NCBI RefSeq assembly: GCF_947507565.1
Contig: NC_089178.1
Coordinates: 2,046,001-2,110,000 of the forward strand
Direction of reading: 5' to 3'
From: Oscarella lobularis
Lineage: Eukaryota > Porifera > Homoscleromorpha > Homosclerophorida > Oscarellidae
DNA length: 64,000 bases
The notes beneath the pieces were generated by a model. It made no database searches. It was not told where the DNA came from and saw only the letters and a program-made list of their open reading frames with translations. The position numbers and the translations under genes are program-made. Below, piece after piece: positions 1 to 11,849 of the stretch. Within the stretch, counting starts at the first letter, position 1. Every line of letters begins with the position of its first letter.

Positions 1-3000
1 GCCATAAGAATTAAAGATTAGGCGCTCAATTTAATATTTAGGCTCTAAGACTTAAAGATTAGGCCCTCAATTTAATATTAAGGCCCCAAGAATTAAAGAT
101 TAGGCCCTCAATTTAATACTTAGTCACTAAGAATTAAAGATTAGGCCCTCAATTTAATATTTAGGCACTATGAAATAAAGATTAGGCCCTCAATTTAATA
201 TTATGGCCCATAGAATTAAAGATTAGGCCCTCAATTTAATATTAAGGCCTTTAGTATCAAAGATTAGGCTCTCTATTTAATATTAAGGCTCTTAGAATCA
301 AAGATTGGGCTCTCAATTTAAAATTTAGCGACTAAGAATTAAAGATTAGGCCCTCAATTTAATATTTAGGCCCAGAGAATTAAAGATCAGGCCCTCAATT
401 TAATATTAAGGCTCTAAGAATTAAAGATTAGGCCCTCAATTTAATATTAAAGCCCTATGAATTAAAGATTAGGCCCTCTATTTAATATTTAGGCCCTAAG
501 AATTAAAGATTAGGCCCTCAATTTAATATTAAGGCCCTAAGAATTAAAGATTAGGCCCTCAATTTAATATTAATGCATTAAGAATCAAAGATTAAACCCT
601 CAATTTAATATTTAGGCCATAAGAATTAAAGATTAGGCCCTCAATTTAATATTTTAGGCCAAGAGAATCAAAGATTAGGCCCTCAATTTAATATTTTAGG
701 CCAAGAGAATCAAAGATTAGGCCCTCAATTTAATATTTAGGCCCCAAGAATTAAAGATTAGGCCCTCAATTTAATACTTAGTCACTAAGAATAAAAGATT
801 AGGCCCTCAATTTAATATTTAGTCACTAAGAATTAAAGATTGGGCGCTCAATTTAATATTTAGGCACTAAGAATTAAAGATTAGGCCCTCAATTTAATAT
901 TTTGGCCCATAGAATTAAAGATTAGGCTCTCAATTTAATATTAAGGCCCTTAGAATCAAAGATATGGCTCTCTATTTAATATTTAGGCACTAAGAATTAA
1001 AGATTAGGCCCTCAATTTAATATTAAGGCCCTAAGAATTAAAGATTAGGCCCTCAATTTAATATTTAGGCCTTAAGAATTAAAGATTAGGCCCTCAATTT
1101 AATATTTAGGCCCTAAGAATTAAAGATTAGGCCCTCAATTTAATATTAAGGCCCTAAGAATTAAAGATTAGGCACTCAATTTAATATTAATGCATTAAGA
1201 ATCAAAGATTAGACCCTCAATTTAATATTTAGGCCCAAAGCATTAAAGATTAGGCCCTCAATTTAATATTAGGCCCTTAGAATCAAAGATTAGGCTCTCT
1301 ATTTAATATTTAGGCACTAAGAATTAAAGATTAGGCCCTCAATTTAATATTAAGACCCTAAGAATTAAAGATTAGGCCCTCAATTTAATATTTAGTCACT
1401 AGTAATTAAAGATTAGGCCCTCAATTTTATTAATATTTAGGCACTAAGAAATAAAGATTAGGCCCTCAATTTAATATTTAGGCACTAAGAAATAAAGATT
1501 AGGCCCTCAATTTAATACTTAGTCACTAAGAATTAAAGATTGGGCCCTCAATTTAATATTTAGGCACTATGAAATAAAGATTAGGCCCTCAATTTAATAT
1601 TATGGCCCATAGAATTAAAGATTAGGCCCTCAATTTAATATTAAGGCCTTTAGTATCAAAGATTAGGCTCTCTATTTAATATTAAGGCTCTTAGAATCAA
1701 AGATTAGGCTCTCAATTTAACATTTAGCGACTAAGAATTAAAGATTAGGCCCTCAATTTAATATTTAGGCCCAGAGAATTAAAGATCAGGCCCTCAATTT
1801 AATATTAAGGCTCTAAGAATTAAAGATTAGGCCATCAATTTAATATTAAAGCCCTATGAATTAAAGATTAGGCCCTCAATTTAATATTTAGGCCCTAAGA
1901 ATTAAAGATTAGGCCCTCAATTTAATATTAAGGCCCTAAGAATTAAAGATTAGGCCCTCAATTTAATATTAATGCATTAAGAATCAAAGATTAGACCCTC
2001 AATTTAATATTTAGGCCCTAAGAATTAAAGATTAGGCCCTCAATTTAATATTTTAGGCCCAGAGAATCAAAGATTAGGCCTTCAATTTAATAATTAGGCA
2101 CTAAGAATTAAAGATTAGGCCCTCAATTTAATATTTAGGCACTAAGAAATAAAGATTAGGCCCTCAATTTAATATTTAGGCCCCAAGAAATAAAGATTAG
2201 GCCCTCAATTTAATACTTAGTCACTAAGAATAAAAGATTAGGCCCTCAATTTAATATTTAGGCCCTAAGAATTAAAGATTAGGCCTTCAATTTAATATTT
2301 AGGCCCAGAGAATTAAAGATCAGGCCCTCAATTTAATATTAAGGCTCTAAGAATTAAAGATTAGGCCCTCAATTTAATATTAAAGCCCTATGAATTAAAG
2401 ATTAGGCCCTCAATTTAATATTTAGGCCCTAAGAATTAAAGATTAGGCCCTCAATTTAATATTAAGGCCCTAAGAATTAAAGATTAGGCCCTCAATTTAA
2501 TATTAAGGCCCTTAGAATCAAAGATTAGGTTCTCTATTTAATATTTAGGCACTAAGAATTAAAGATTAGGCCTTCAATTTAATATTAAGGCCCTAAGAAT
2601 TAAAGATTAGGCCCTCAATTTAATATTTAGGCCAAAAGAATTAAAGATTAGGCCCTCAATTTAGTATTAAGGCCTTTAGAATCAAAGATTATGCTCTCAA
2701 TTTAATATTTAGGCACTGAGAATTAAAGATTAGGCCCTCAATTTAATATTAAGGCCATAAGAATTAAAGATTAGGCGCTCAATTTAATATTCAGGCTCTA
2801 AGACTTAAAGATTAGGCCCTCAATTTAATATTAAGGCCCCAAGAATTAAAGATTAGGCCCTCAATTTAATACTTAGTCACTAAGAATTAAAGATTAGGCC
2901 CTCAATTTAATATTTAGGCCTAAAGAATTAAAGATTAGGCCCTCAATTTAATATTTAGGCAATAAGAAATAAAGATTAGGCCCTCAATTTAATATTTTGG

Positions 3001-3495
3001 CACTATGAAATAAAGATTAGGCCCTCAATTTAATATTTTGGCCCATAGAATTAAAGATTAGGCCCTCAATTTAATATTAAGGCCCTTAGAATCAAAGATT
3101 AGGCTCTCTATTTAATATTTAGGCACTAAGAATTAAGGATTAGGCCCTCGATTTAATATTAAGGGCCTAAGAATTAAAGATTAGGCCCTCAATTTAATAT
3201 TAAGGCCCTTAGAATCAAAGATTAGGCTCTCAATTTAACATTTAGGGACTAAGAATTAAAGATTAGGCCCTCAATTTAATATTTAGGCCCTAAGAATTAA
3301 AGATTAGGCCCTCAATTTAATATTAAGGCTCTAAGAATTAAAGATTAGGCCCTCAATTTAATATTAAGGCCCTAAGAATTAAAGATTAAGCCCTCAATTT
3401 AATATTTAGGCCTTAAGAATTAAAGATTAGGCCCTCAATTTAATATTAAGGCCATTAGAATCAAAGATTAGGCTCTCATTTTAATATTTAGGCTC
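1..3495. repeat. AT-rich satellite array, 41-bp unit
   Basis: About 85 tandem copies of a 41-bp unit built around AATTAAAGATTAGGCCCTCA followed by ATTTAATATT and a variable GGCCCTAAG-like segment. Copies differ at a few recurrent sites. Variants recur at long distances: the array's first units (positions 1-57) reappear nearly unchanged at 2754, and a distinctive variant at 242 reappears at 1641, so whole blocks of units were copied. The left edge lies outside the window. No open reading frame of note. Confidence 0.97.
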
Positions 3496-3519
3496 AACGT
3501 TCGAACTTGTTCGAACGTT
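3496..3519. repeat. Inverted repeat at the edge of the satellite
   Basis: Perfect 10-bp arms (AACGTTCGAA and TTCGAACGTT) around a 4-base loop, exactly where the 41-bp array stops. It could be a hairpin-prone boundary or the end of an inserted element. No matching copy was seen at another boundary. Confidence 0.7.
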
Positions 3520-3912
3520 CAGACCCCTTTTGACGTTGACAATTTTTATAATGGTCCAAGAGAATTTAAAAAATTGTCCAAGACACTTTTGTGAATCGTC
3601 CGAGGCAAAATGTCTAGGACCATTTTAAAATTGCGTATTATATCTATCCTTACAGACCTTCTTCCCACACTGAAAAAATTCTCGGCAGAACCCTGAGCAT
3701 GACTTAGAGAGTAGCACAACACGTTCGCGGTCACACCACTGTGCAGAGGTATTATGAGGCCGTCCCTGTGGAAAGCTTGGTTCACCATGTCATTGCCCAC
3801 TGGGACGTACCTAAAGACAGAACGTCACGCTCGTGTCTGGCATAGCCTTCCGCGCGGCGCCGGCACTTAAAAAATCAAATTAAGGGTTTGTTCTGAAGTC
3901 ATTTCTTTGTAG
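3520..3912. other. Intergenic or intronic, nothing recognised
   Basis: About 390 bp between the satellite and the first dynein exon. A weak minus-strand frame (3546-3800) has no recognisable motif. The last bases, ending TTTCTTTGTAG, form a splice acceptor for the dynein exon, so part of this stretch may be an intron. Confidence 0.5.
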
Positions 3913-4973
3913 ACGATCAATCACCAGATTCATATCAAAAATCAGGTTCTCTACGTCGATCCGCCCGTCGAACACGCTCAGTACCAATTGCAAGGGCAAT
4001 TCCAAACGTGGATGAACGTCATCTGCTTGCTCCCGCGCATCCAGAGCTCACGCTATCAAGTTGGTCTTGGTCGCGAATATTCAGAAGAGGATGAGACGTA
4101 CCGAAAGCGGCTGGCTCGTCGCCCCAAGGTCGTTCAGTGCATGGAAAAAGCTCTTGATACAGTGATTGTGGACAAAGTTGGCAACTACGTCAAGGTAAGG
4201 AGAAGTTAATTAAGTTCGCTTCGTGCAAAATTCATCTTCCACCTTTCTCAATTCGTGGTGTAGAATGCAGATGTAGTTCACGTTAGACAATGGCGCAATA
4301 GCAGTTACTCTAATTTGCTTGACACGTACGCTGACGAAAGCCCTGCTTTTATAGGTTTGGTTGCAGTACCAAAGTCTGTGGGACATGCAAGCAAGTCACG
4401 TTTACGACAAGCTGGGCGAAAATTTGGCTCGCTGGCAGAATCTCGTCCAAAGTGTAAGGAAATCGAGAACGACCTTTGACACTGCTGAAAAGGACAAGCG
4501 ATTTGGTCCGGTTGTGATCAGCTACGAGAGAGTGAGGGCAACGAGAACGTTGGAGCCTACACAGACATAATTCCTTTCGTGAACAATAGGTACAAGAAAA
4601 TGTCAACATGAAATACGATTCGTGGCACAAGGACATTCTCGCCAAGTACGGTCAGAAATTAGGCAGCTCAATGCAAGATTTCCACTCGACAGTAGCAAAA
4701 GTACAGTGATTGATGCCATCAGAAACGATTCGCGGAAAACGTTTGTTTCTTTTCAGTCTCGCGCTGAATTAGAGCAGCAGACAATTGAAGGGGCGTCAAC
4801 GTCTGAAGCCGTTGGCTTTATAACTTTCGTTCAGAATCTGAAGCGCAGCCATAAGACGTGGGAGAAGCAAGTTGATGTACGTAGGATCTGCTTGCTGTAT
4901 GCGACGTGCCCCGCTATTCGTCTCTTTTTGAGGTCTACCGCTCCGGGCAGAAAATTCTCAAAAGGCAGCGCTA
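3913..4973 (+). pseudogene. Cytoplasmic dynein heavy chain 1 fragment (stem region), truncated
   Basis: Five exons with proper GT-AG borders (3913-4194, 4355-4531, 4590-4700, 4757-4876, 4933 to about 4973) translate in one open frame to about 240 residues. They match the stem of cytoplasmic dynein heavy chain 1, roughly residues 930-1200. Diagnostic pieces are [55 protein letters not shown] and SGQKILKRQRY. The full protein is about 4,600 residues, so motor, linker and most of the stem are absent. The match stops dead at QRY (about 4973), where sequence homologous to the aldo-keto reductase begins in the opposite orientation. The exons carry no stops or frameshifts, so the break is recent or the fragment is still part of a transcript. 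Upstream exons could lie beyond the satellite, left of the window. Confidence 0.85.
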
Positions 4974-5850
4974 TCTCGTGTTGAAGTGAATATCGCAGCA
5001 ACACCTGAACGGGACTCTTCTTGTGAGCCTCCGCTATGGACTTCACTAGCGGAAGATCACTGATGCTCGAGTTCCAATTGCGACTCCACGGACCCCAGTC
5101 AGGAGTACCAATCGACGCGTAACCGTTGAAAACGATCTTGTGTTTCTTGCAGAACTCAACGAGATCTAATTCGTGAAAATACGGATGGAATTCGCACTGA
5201 TTCACCGACGGTATCATCTCTCCCATGTCCAAGATATCCTGAATGTGTTTAGCCTCGAAATTTGAAATTCCAATTGCTCGCGTTTTGTTCTGTCTGAAGA
5301 GGAGCTGCATGGCCTTCCAAGTCGACTGACGGCAAGCCTGTGGCGTATGCCCTTGACAGAGCGAATCCGTCGACGGATGATTCCGAGAATAGGGCCAACG
5401 AACATCGACGTAAGGCCAATGTATCAGTAGCAAATCAACGTAAGTCACATTAAGACTACTCAGCACGTCTTTCATCTGGTCTAAAGTGTCGTTGTATCCT
5501 AGTGCGCCACCGCAAACGCCTCCTGGTCCCACTTTTGACGTAATGAAGATCTGTTCGCGAGGTATTCCGCTCTCCCTAATCGCTTTTCCCACGCCCACTT
5601 GATCGTGGTAACTAAACGCCGCGTCGATGCGTCTTCCGCCGAGCTTCAGCCAAGCGCTGACCGCAATTTCGGCTACGCTGTCGTTCCAGTACTCTCCGTG
5701 GGGAAAGCTGTTATTGGGAGCGTAGCCGCCCGTTCCGAGTCCGATGAGAGGCATAGCGACGTTTTCTCGCGCTGCATTTTGAAGAAGCACCGTCGGGTTA
5801 AAGAGGGCGATATGCAAAGCAGAGAGAGTGACGACAACATCAGAGATAGA
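4974..5850 (-). pseudogene. Truncated aldo-keto reductase copy
   Basis: Paralogue of the AKR at 10636-11697. It keeps the NADPH-dependent reductase core: RRIDAAFSYHDQ with the catalytic Asp and Tyr, FITSKVG with the Lys, LLLIHWP with the His. The C-terminus is lost after RYSLQ, where the paralogue continues with the cofactor-binding NPRSWNNDHMKENL segment. Instead, the frame runs on antisense through the dynein exons to 4831, giving about 50 foreign residues. The 5' end is also damaged: the signal-peptide-like MLSSLSLLCIS lies in a different frame from FNPTVLLQNAA, and the body frame meets a stop upstream without an ATG. Without the C-terminal segment the barrel should not fold or bind NADPH normally. 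No introns, unlike most neighbours. Confidence 0.85.
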
Positions 5851-5966
5851 GAAGACAACATCGTCCTGTGCTTATCCGGGATGCTCGTACGTAGGATTTC
5901 GATTATCCGGACACTAACGCCAGCCTTAGCAACAGCCTTGCCGACAAGAGGCGAAGTCAAAAAACG
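5851..5966. promoter_or_regulatory. Short spacer between AKR copy and CCDC146
   Basis: About 115 bp lie between the broken 5' end of the AKR copy (minus) and the CCDC146 start codon (plus). The divergent layout and small size imply that it holds the CCDC146 promoter. No TATA box or other clear element seen. Confidence 0.4.
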
Positions 5967-8900
5967 ATGGAATCCGAAGCGACGGACAGCTCTATGGAAG
6001 CGCGCGTGGACGAAGAAACAGTCCTTTCGGCCATACCTCCGCGAGCGGGATCCCGCTCGGCTCGAAAAGACGAAACGAGCGCCGAGGGCGGTTCGAGCGC
6101 TAGCGAAGCATTTCGAATACTCGAAACAGTACGAAAGCATCGAACTGCGAAAGAAAAATAAGAAAATCGATCTCGCGTATCGTCCAGCTCCTTCAAGAAG
6201 GCGCGATAGGCGGCGACCGAGCGGCGAGACTCAAAGCGAAATACATGGAACTCTACGAAGCGCTGAAGGAGTTCGTAACGCGAGTACTCAATAACGACGA
6301 TCGATTCGCCGCCCGTTTTTAGGAGTCGCGACAACGAGACGACGTTGATTCACAAGGCGAAGATGTTCACGCAGGAGGTGGCGCAACAGGAGAGCGTTCT
6401 CGAGAAAGCGGACAAGTTCACCGAAGGCGATCAGACCGATGTGACGAAATTGAGACAGGAGTTGCTCACGGTTGGGGATTGTTGATTTTTTGGGCCCTTT
6501 TGTTGATTTGCGTTGCTATAGCGAGTCAACGAATTGGCGCAGTCTGAGGAGAGACACGAAAAATTGCTATATGATCTTTATCTGTTAGTGGACGATTTCG
6601 AAGTTGGTCGATGATTGAATTTCTTTTTAGGCTCGAAGAAGATAAGAACGAAATGCAGAGGGAATATGACAGGACAGTGAAACCGGAGGTGAATCGCGTG
6701 GTAATATTTAATTGATTAATTAGAATATATAACCTCGCAGGATCTTGAGAAACAATTGAAAGATCTAAATAAAGCGACAGAGGACTTAAAATCGGAAATA
6801 GCTCAGGTTCTAGCCCTCTTACAAAACAAAAAACCCGTAGATTTTGAGGTGATGATTGCAGAGGACTCAAGAAGCAAAGCAACTGGGGGAGGACATTAGA
6901 AATAGGCAGAGACACAGTGAACTAATAGCTCACGAGGCGGTAAGACGACACAATTTTATTCATGTCTCAGTCGTAACGGTTTCATTTGCTTAGAACGACG
7001 GTGTTTTCAAGCAAGCGGGTCTAAAGGTTTACAAAAAAGAGATTTGTCATTGAAATCCATGTTAATTGACTTGGGTTAAGGATGACCTGGTTAAGGAATC
7101 GAGCGTCGTAGGGACTACTTCGAAACAGTTGGACAGTCTGAGAAAAGCGCTAAAGTAAGCTCTTGTATTGGCAAACCAGTGCAGAATAAAAACTGCAAGC
7201 GATCAGAGAAATGGATCAGAAGAAGCAACAACTTGCTGACTTGAGCAAACAACTTGCAGGAGAGGTACGGGGGCCCCTTTATGACGCTTCCGTAGTCGGG
7301 TCTACTGTAACATACTTCATAGATGTCCAAACTTGAGCAGAAAAAAGTCAGTCTCGCTTCAAACGTCGACGATATGAATGCATCGGTTGATCAGGAGAGA
7401 CGAATCGTAGAATCGAAGGTAAGTTCACCGTCGACGCGGTTGGCATGGTACTGAAGCCGTCATCTCTAGCAAAGAGAGCTCCAGCTTCTTGAGAAAGACT
7501 ATCGCATGGCAAAAGAGCGCGCCGACGCAGCTTTAGGAGACAGGTATGTTGAGATGAAAAGTTGTGGGTCCGCCGTGCCTGCGCCGCTTTTCGTCTTCTC
7601 GCGCGCTTTTTATTGTTTGTCGTTGTTGTTGTATTGGTGTTTTCGTTTGTGTTTACCGTTCTGTTTTCTTTGTGTCTATGTGTTTTGGGAGGGAACTGCA
7701 CGTAGTAAGGTGTGCACGTAGTGCAAACGCACGTTTTTTTGAGTGTTTCAGCTAAAGATGACGCGTGCGCTCGGCATGCCGGTTTTTTCTGCGTAGAGCC
7801 ACTCTCGATCTCAATTTCCAGCACGCTTTGGTTGAATACAAGCTCCAACACGAAACGCACGCGAGGAAAGTTAGGGAGAGGGACGTCGAGCTCAAGTAAA
7901 GCAACAGGGGAGAGGAACGTATCTAAAAATGTACTATACATTTCTTAGACACACAAAGCGAGCCGAATTGCAACTAAAACATGCACAGGAGAGTCTAAAT
8001 CAATTAAAAAGCGTTCACGAGAGACTATCGCACGAAGTACAGATGAAAATTTTCATTGTATTTAGTCGGACGTGAACTCTGTTTCTTTGAAGGTTGAAGC
8101 CGCCACGAAGTTGACCGGTTCATTTGTCGATAGGCAGTCTCAGGTCGGACTTGAAGTCGACAGAGCGAGGAAGCACGCTGCAATAATGGTTTTGGCAAAA
8201 TTCGTTGTGCACGTGTTCGCATCACATCAAAGATTTGCCGTTTGTAGGACCAATTATCTGAGGATCAGAAGAAAAGGCTGGAAGACGCCGTTGCTAACGA
8301 GCGTTACCTGAGCGAATATCTGAAAGAGCTTAGAGAGCTTATACGAGAGGGCAATCGAATGATAACGCTACGGGTAGACTCGATGAGAAATCCTGTTAGA
8401 AAACGTGTGAGATGTAGTATATAGACGATTGAGAGAGATCAAAAGTCAAGGGAAATGCATCGAATCGAGGTAAGCGTTTACCTGTGATGTTTTGTGGGTG
8501 CGTTTTATTGGAGACTCTTAAGACTCGTTTGCGGACTATTCTGGATGATATTGTCACGAAGAATAACGTCATCGAGGAAAGTCAGAAGAAAAACAAGGAG
8601 TTGCAAATCCGGTATAATAATGATTTACTTTTATCTGGCCATTTATAAGCGTTTCCTCAGCCTCAGAGAATACGCGCAAATGTACGACGTCTTAAAAGGA
8701 GAAAGAAACAAATGCGTCGCCTACATACAAACGACAACTCAGAAGGCCGCCGAAATGAGAGAAAAGATTAAAATTTTGCAGAACGAGGTCGAAATTCTCC
8801 AAGCAAGCATAGCCACAAAAGACAGGCAAAAAAGCGCAAGAAGCAACTATTCGCATATATGATTTCTTTGCACTGCAGACTCCTGCAGAAATCTCACCTG

Positions 8901-10501
8901 AAACTTACTCAAAGCGTGATGGTGAGGGACAGTATAAGGAATGAACTTCTAAAGCAGCAACGCCTCCTGGTTGAATATCAAGCTCGATCCGAGCAGCAGG
9001 TACGATTATTATAGATTCTGCGTTGATAAACCTTCTGATTTTGACAAAATTTAGTTAAAAAATTTGGAGCATCTAAACAATGTCGTCAACATGGCGGAAG
9101 AGCAGATGGTGCAGGTAAGACGTGATGCTTTTCCTACTTAGTGGTGGCTTATTTGCTTCGGCGGCAGCTTCGAAAACGATTTGAGCAGTGCGTTCAAGAG
9201 AGAAACGAAAGGTGCGTTCAGCTAGTCTTCAGAATGTGTGAAAGCACGCTAGCGTCTCTCTTTGTTGTAGAGGCGTTCAACTGATTGAACGCAATGAAGA
9301 GGTCTGCATCTTTTACGAACGACTAAACGTGCAGGGTAAAGAGAGTCTCACAGCTGAAAAAAATGTATATACATCTTCGTCCGCTTCCAAACAGAATCTG
9401 TCTTGCGAAATGGAGACATGGACATGCAGACAAAAGACGAAGAAGTTCGTTTTCTTAGAATGGAGGTATTGAAATAGAAGCACCTTTTTCCCTTGAGTCA
9501 TTCCCGCTATGTGCCTTCGTGTATAGGCGAGCGATGCCAAGCGAGACGTTGACGGTCTACGAAAGGCCGTACCGAATAAACGCAACATTGAAGACGAACT
9601 CGTGACCGTTCAGATTCAACTCGAACAGTGTCGAGATCGAATCAAAGACTTGGAAAAGCAGCTCGAATCGCCGACGGGCGATCGAGTGCGTTTATTGGCT
9701 GGTGACGATTCTACACCGGAAGCGTTGAGCAAGAAATTGGAATTAGTAATAAAAATGCGTCACGAAAGAGCTTGGTCTTTATACAGTCTACGTACGGTTA
9801 GACGGAGATTCGGTTGGCAGACAAGGAGGAGCAATTGCTGGAAAAAGAACTTGTATTGGAAGAAGTCCAGCGACTGTGCGAACGAGCGAAGAAGAAGGCG
9901 GACTTGGGAAAAGCCGATACACTGGCTGTGGCAAAGAAAGTAGGAAGTTGAAAAACAGTGTCTTTTTTTTCTTACGTTTTTTATCTATAGGTCAACGAGT
10001 TTCAGGCGAAAATCAAAGACACGACGCGAAAGATGATGGCAATCGTGTCCGAATTGTCCATGCACCAGGCGAACGCGTTGAAATTGCAGCATGGTGTGCG
10101 CGAAAGGGAAACGACACTTGAACAATGCTACCTGCGCATGGAACAAGGTCAGGCGCCGTCGGACGAAATTCACTTTGAATGGAAAAAAATTGAAGTCGTC
10201 GAACATCGAAAACAGAAGGAAATGGAAATGAGAAGAGAGGTCAAAAAGGAGGAGGATATATGTTTAAATTTCCTACGACGCGTGTTGTTTTTCATAGAAC
10301 GAGGACGAAGCGGAGCAATACGAGATTTCGGCCGGAGTTTACACGACGGCCGAACCGCGTCCGAATGCGTATCTGCCCGACGCCGAAGGCGAATTGCCCT
10401 TGCCAAAGCCGTACGGAGCGCGAGCTCCGTTCAAACCCTCTGAACCTGGTGCAAACATACGTCACATACGAAAACCAGTTCAACAACCGCTCGAAATTTA
10501 A
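5967..10501 (+). CDS. CCDC146-like coiled-coil protein
   Basis: Multi-exon gene for a long coiled-coil protein matching CCDC146, a centrosome, axoneme and sperm-flagellum associated protein. The start ATG opens an acidic low-complexity leader ([17 protein letters not shown]). Then come [20 protein letters not shown], heptad-rich helices and a conserved C-terminal third: [77 protein letters not shown], ending near KPVQQPLEI and TAA at 10499-10501. Length (about 900 residues) fits the family. Roughly 25 short introns. The largest (about 7545-7797) is rich in T and GT runs. The exon 2 to exon 3 junction near 6274-6327 is ambiguous in phase. The 3' end faces AKR2, with about 135 bp between stop codons. 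A piece of this gene (6884-7024) was copied to 12825-12943. Confidence 0.93.
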
Positions 10502-10635
10502 ATTTTACATTACTTTGAAATCTTATCTGTTCCCAGGCAGCGATCGATCATTGAAGTTGCCTATCAATTAGTCGAATAGCGGTCAAAATCTGCCAATTAT
10601 TTGCTTTATGTTTTTACAGAAATCGTTTTTGAAAT

Positions 10636-11697
10636 CTACGGATACTTCGCAGGATCAGGACACACTTTGGAATTCTTTGGACGAGGTATGTTGTTGAGCA
10701 TTTTCATTTCCTCGTCTGTCAATTTGAAGTCAAGCACGTTCAGATTTTCCTTCATGTGATCGTTGTTCCACGAACGAGGATTAACGACGACGTCTTGCTG
10801 CAGTGAATAGCGCAGCAACACCTGAGCGGAACTCTTCTGATGGGCCGCCGCTATCGACTTCACAAGTGGAAGATCGCCAATGCTCGAGTTCCACTTGTGG
10901 CTCCACGGAGCCCAGTCGGGAGTACCAAGCGGCGCGTAACCGTTGAAAACGATCTTGTGTTTCTTGCAAAAATCGACTAAATCAAATTCGTGAAAGTACG
11001 GGTGAAATTCGCACTGATTCACCGACGGTATCGCTTCTCCCATGTCCAGGATATCCTGAAGATGTTTTATCTCGAAATTCGACACTCCAATCGCTCGCGT
11101 CTTGTTCCTTTGAAACAGCAGCTGCATTGCCTTCCACGTCGACTGACGACAAGCCTTCATTTCTTGCGACGTATTTCCTCGACAGAGCGGATCTGTCGTC
11201 GGAGGATGAGTTGGATCATAAGGCCAATGCACCAGCAGCAAATCAACGTAAGTCACATTGAGACTACTCAAAGTGTAGTCCATTTGCGTAAGAGTGTCGT
11301 TGTAGCCGAGCGCTCCACTAGGAATGCTTCTGTTGCTGCCCTGGCCAGGTCCGACTTTTGACGTAATGAATATCTTTTCACGAGGTATTCCGCTCTCCCT
11401 AATCGCTTTTCCGATGCCGACTTGGTCGTTATAGCTGTTCGCCGTGTCGATGCGTCTTCCGCCGAGTTTGAGCCAATTGCTGATCGCTATCTCAGCTACG
11501 CTGTCGTTCCAGTATTCTCCGTGCGGAGAGGTGTTATTGGACGCGTAGCCGCCCGTTCCGATTCCTATGACGGGCATTGAGACGTTTTTGTCCGCTGCAT
11601 TTTGGAGAAGAACCGTTTGATCGTCGAATCCACCTACGACGACGACGACGACGACGACGACGACAAGCATGCACCAGCTAAAGGAAAGCAAGCTCAT
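10636..11697 (-). CDS. Aldo-keto reductase with signal peptide, probably secreted
   Basis: Single-exon AKR-superfamily enzyme of 353 residues, using NADPH to reduce aldehydes or ketones. The tetrad is complete: Asp and Tyr in RRIDTANSYNDQ, Lys in IFITSKVGPG, His in LLLVHWPY. The barrel continues through GVSNFEIKHLQDIL, PSVNQCEFHPYFHE, GYAPLGTP and the NADPH-binding NPRSWNNDHMKENL, ending PDPAKYP. Unusually for a family of cytosolic enzymes, it opens with a signal peptide (MSLLSFSWCM, then ten valines, then GGFDD). About ten N-glycosylation sequons (NVS, NTS, NDS, NRS, NDT, NVT, NKT, NSS) fit passage through the ER. I chose the ATG at 11697; one further upstream at 11730 would put charged and polar residues before the hydrophobic core. 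Intronless in an intron-rich region. Substrate unknown. Confidence 0.9.
   Translation of the reverse strand: MSLLSFSWCMLVVVVVVVVVVGGFDDQTVLLQNAADKNVSMPVIGIGTGGYASNNTSPHGEYWNDSVAEIAISNWLKLGGRRIDTANSYNDQVGIGKAIRESGIPREKIFITSKVGPGQGSNRSIPSGALGYNDTLTQMDYTLSSLNVTYVDLLLVHWPYDPTHPPTTDPLCRGNTSQEMKACRQSTWKAMQLLFQRNKTRAIGVSNFEIKHLQDILDMGEAIPSVNQCEFHPYFHEFDLVDFCKKHKIVFNGYAPLGTPDWAPWSHKWNSSIGDLPLVKSIAAAHQKSSAQVLLRYSLQQDVVVNPRSWNNDHMKENLNVLDFKLTDEEMKMLNNIPRPKNSKVCPDPAKYP
11638..11664. repeat. (GAC)9 trinucleotide run inside the AKR signal peptide
   Basis: Nine GAC units on the plus strand read as GTC (Val) codons on the coding strand. They supply most of the hydrophobic core of the AKR2 signal peptide. 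Length changes here would alter the signal peptide without shifting the frame. Confidence 0.9.
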
Positions 11698-11849
11698 CGT
11701 CTCTGTAAGTATATAGGTCACGAGCGACACACCACGTGAGAATACACAAATTCAGAAGAGGTATGAATTTGACACGTACCGAAAAAAGAACTGCTTGTAT
11801 TTTCTTTAGATCTTACAGTACATTTAAAAAAAACAATTCTTTACAAGAA

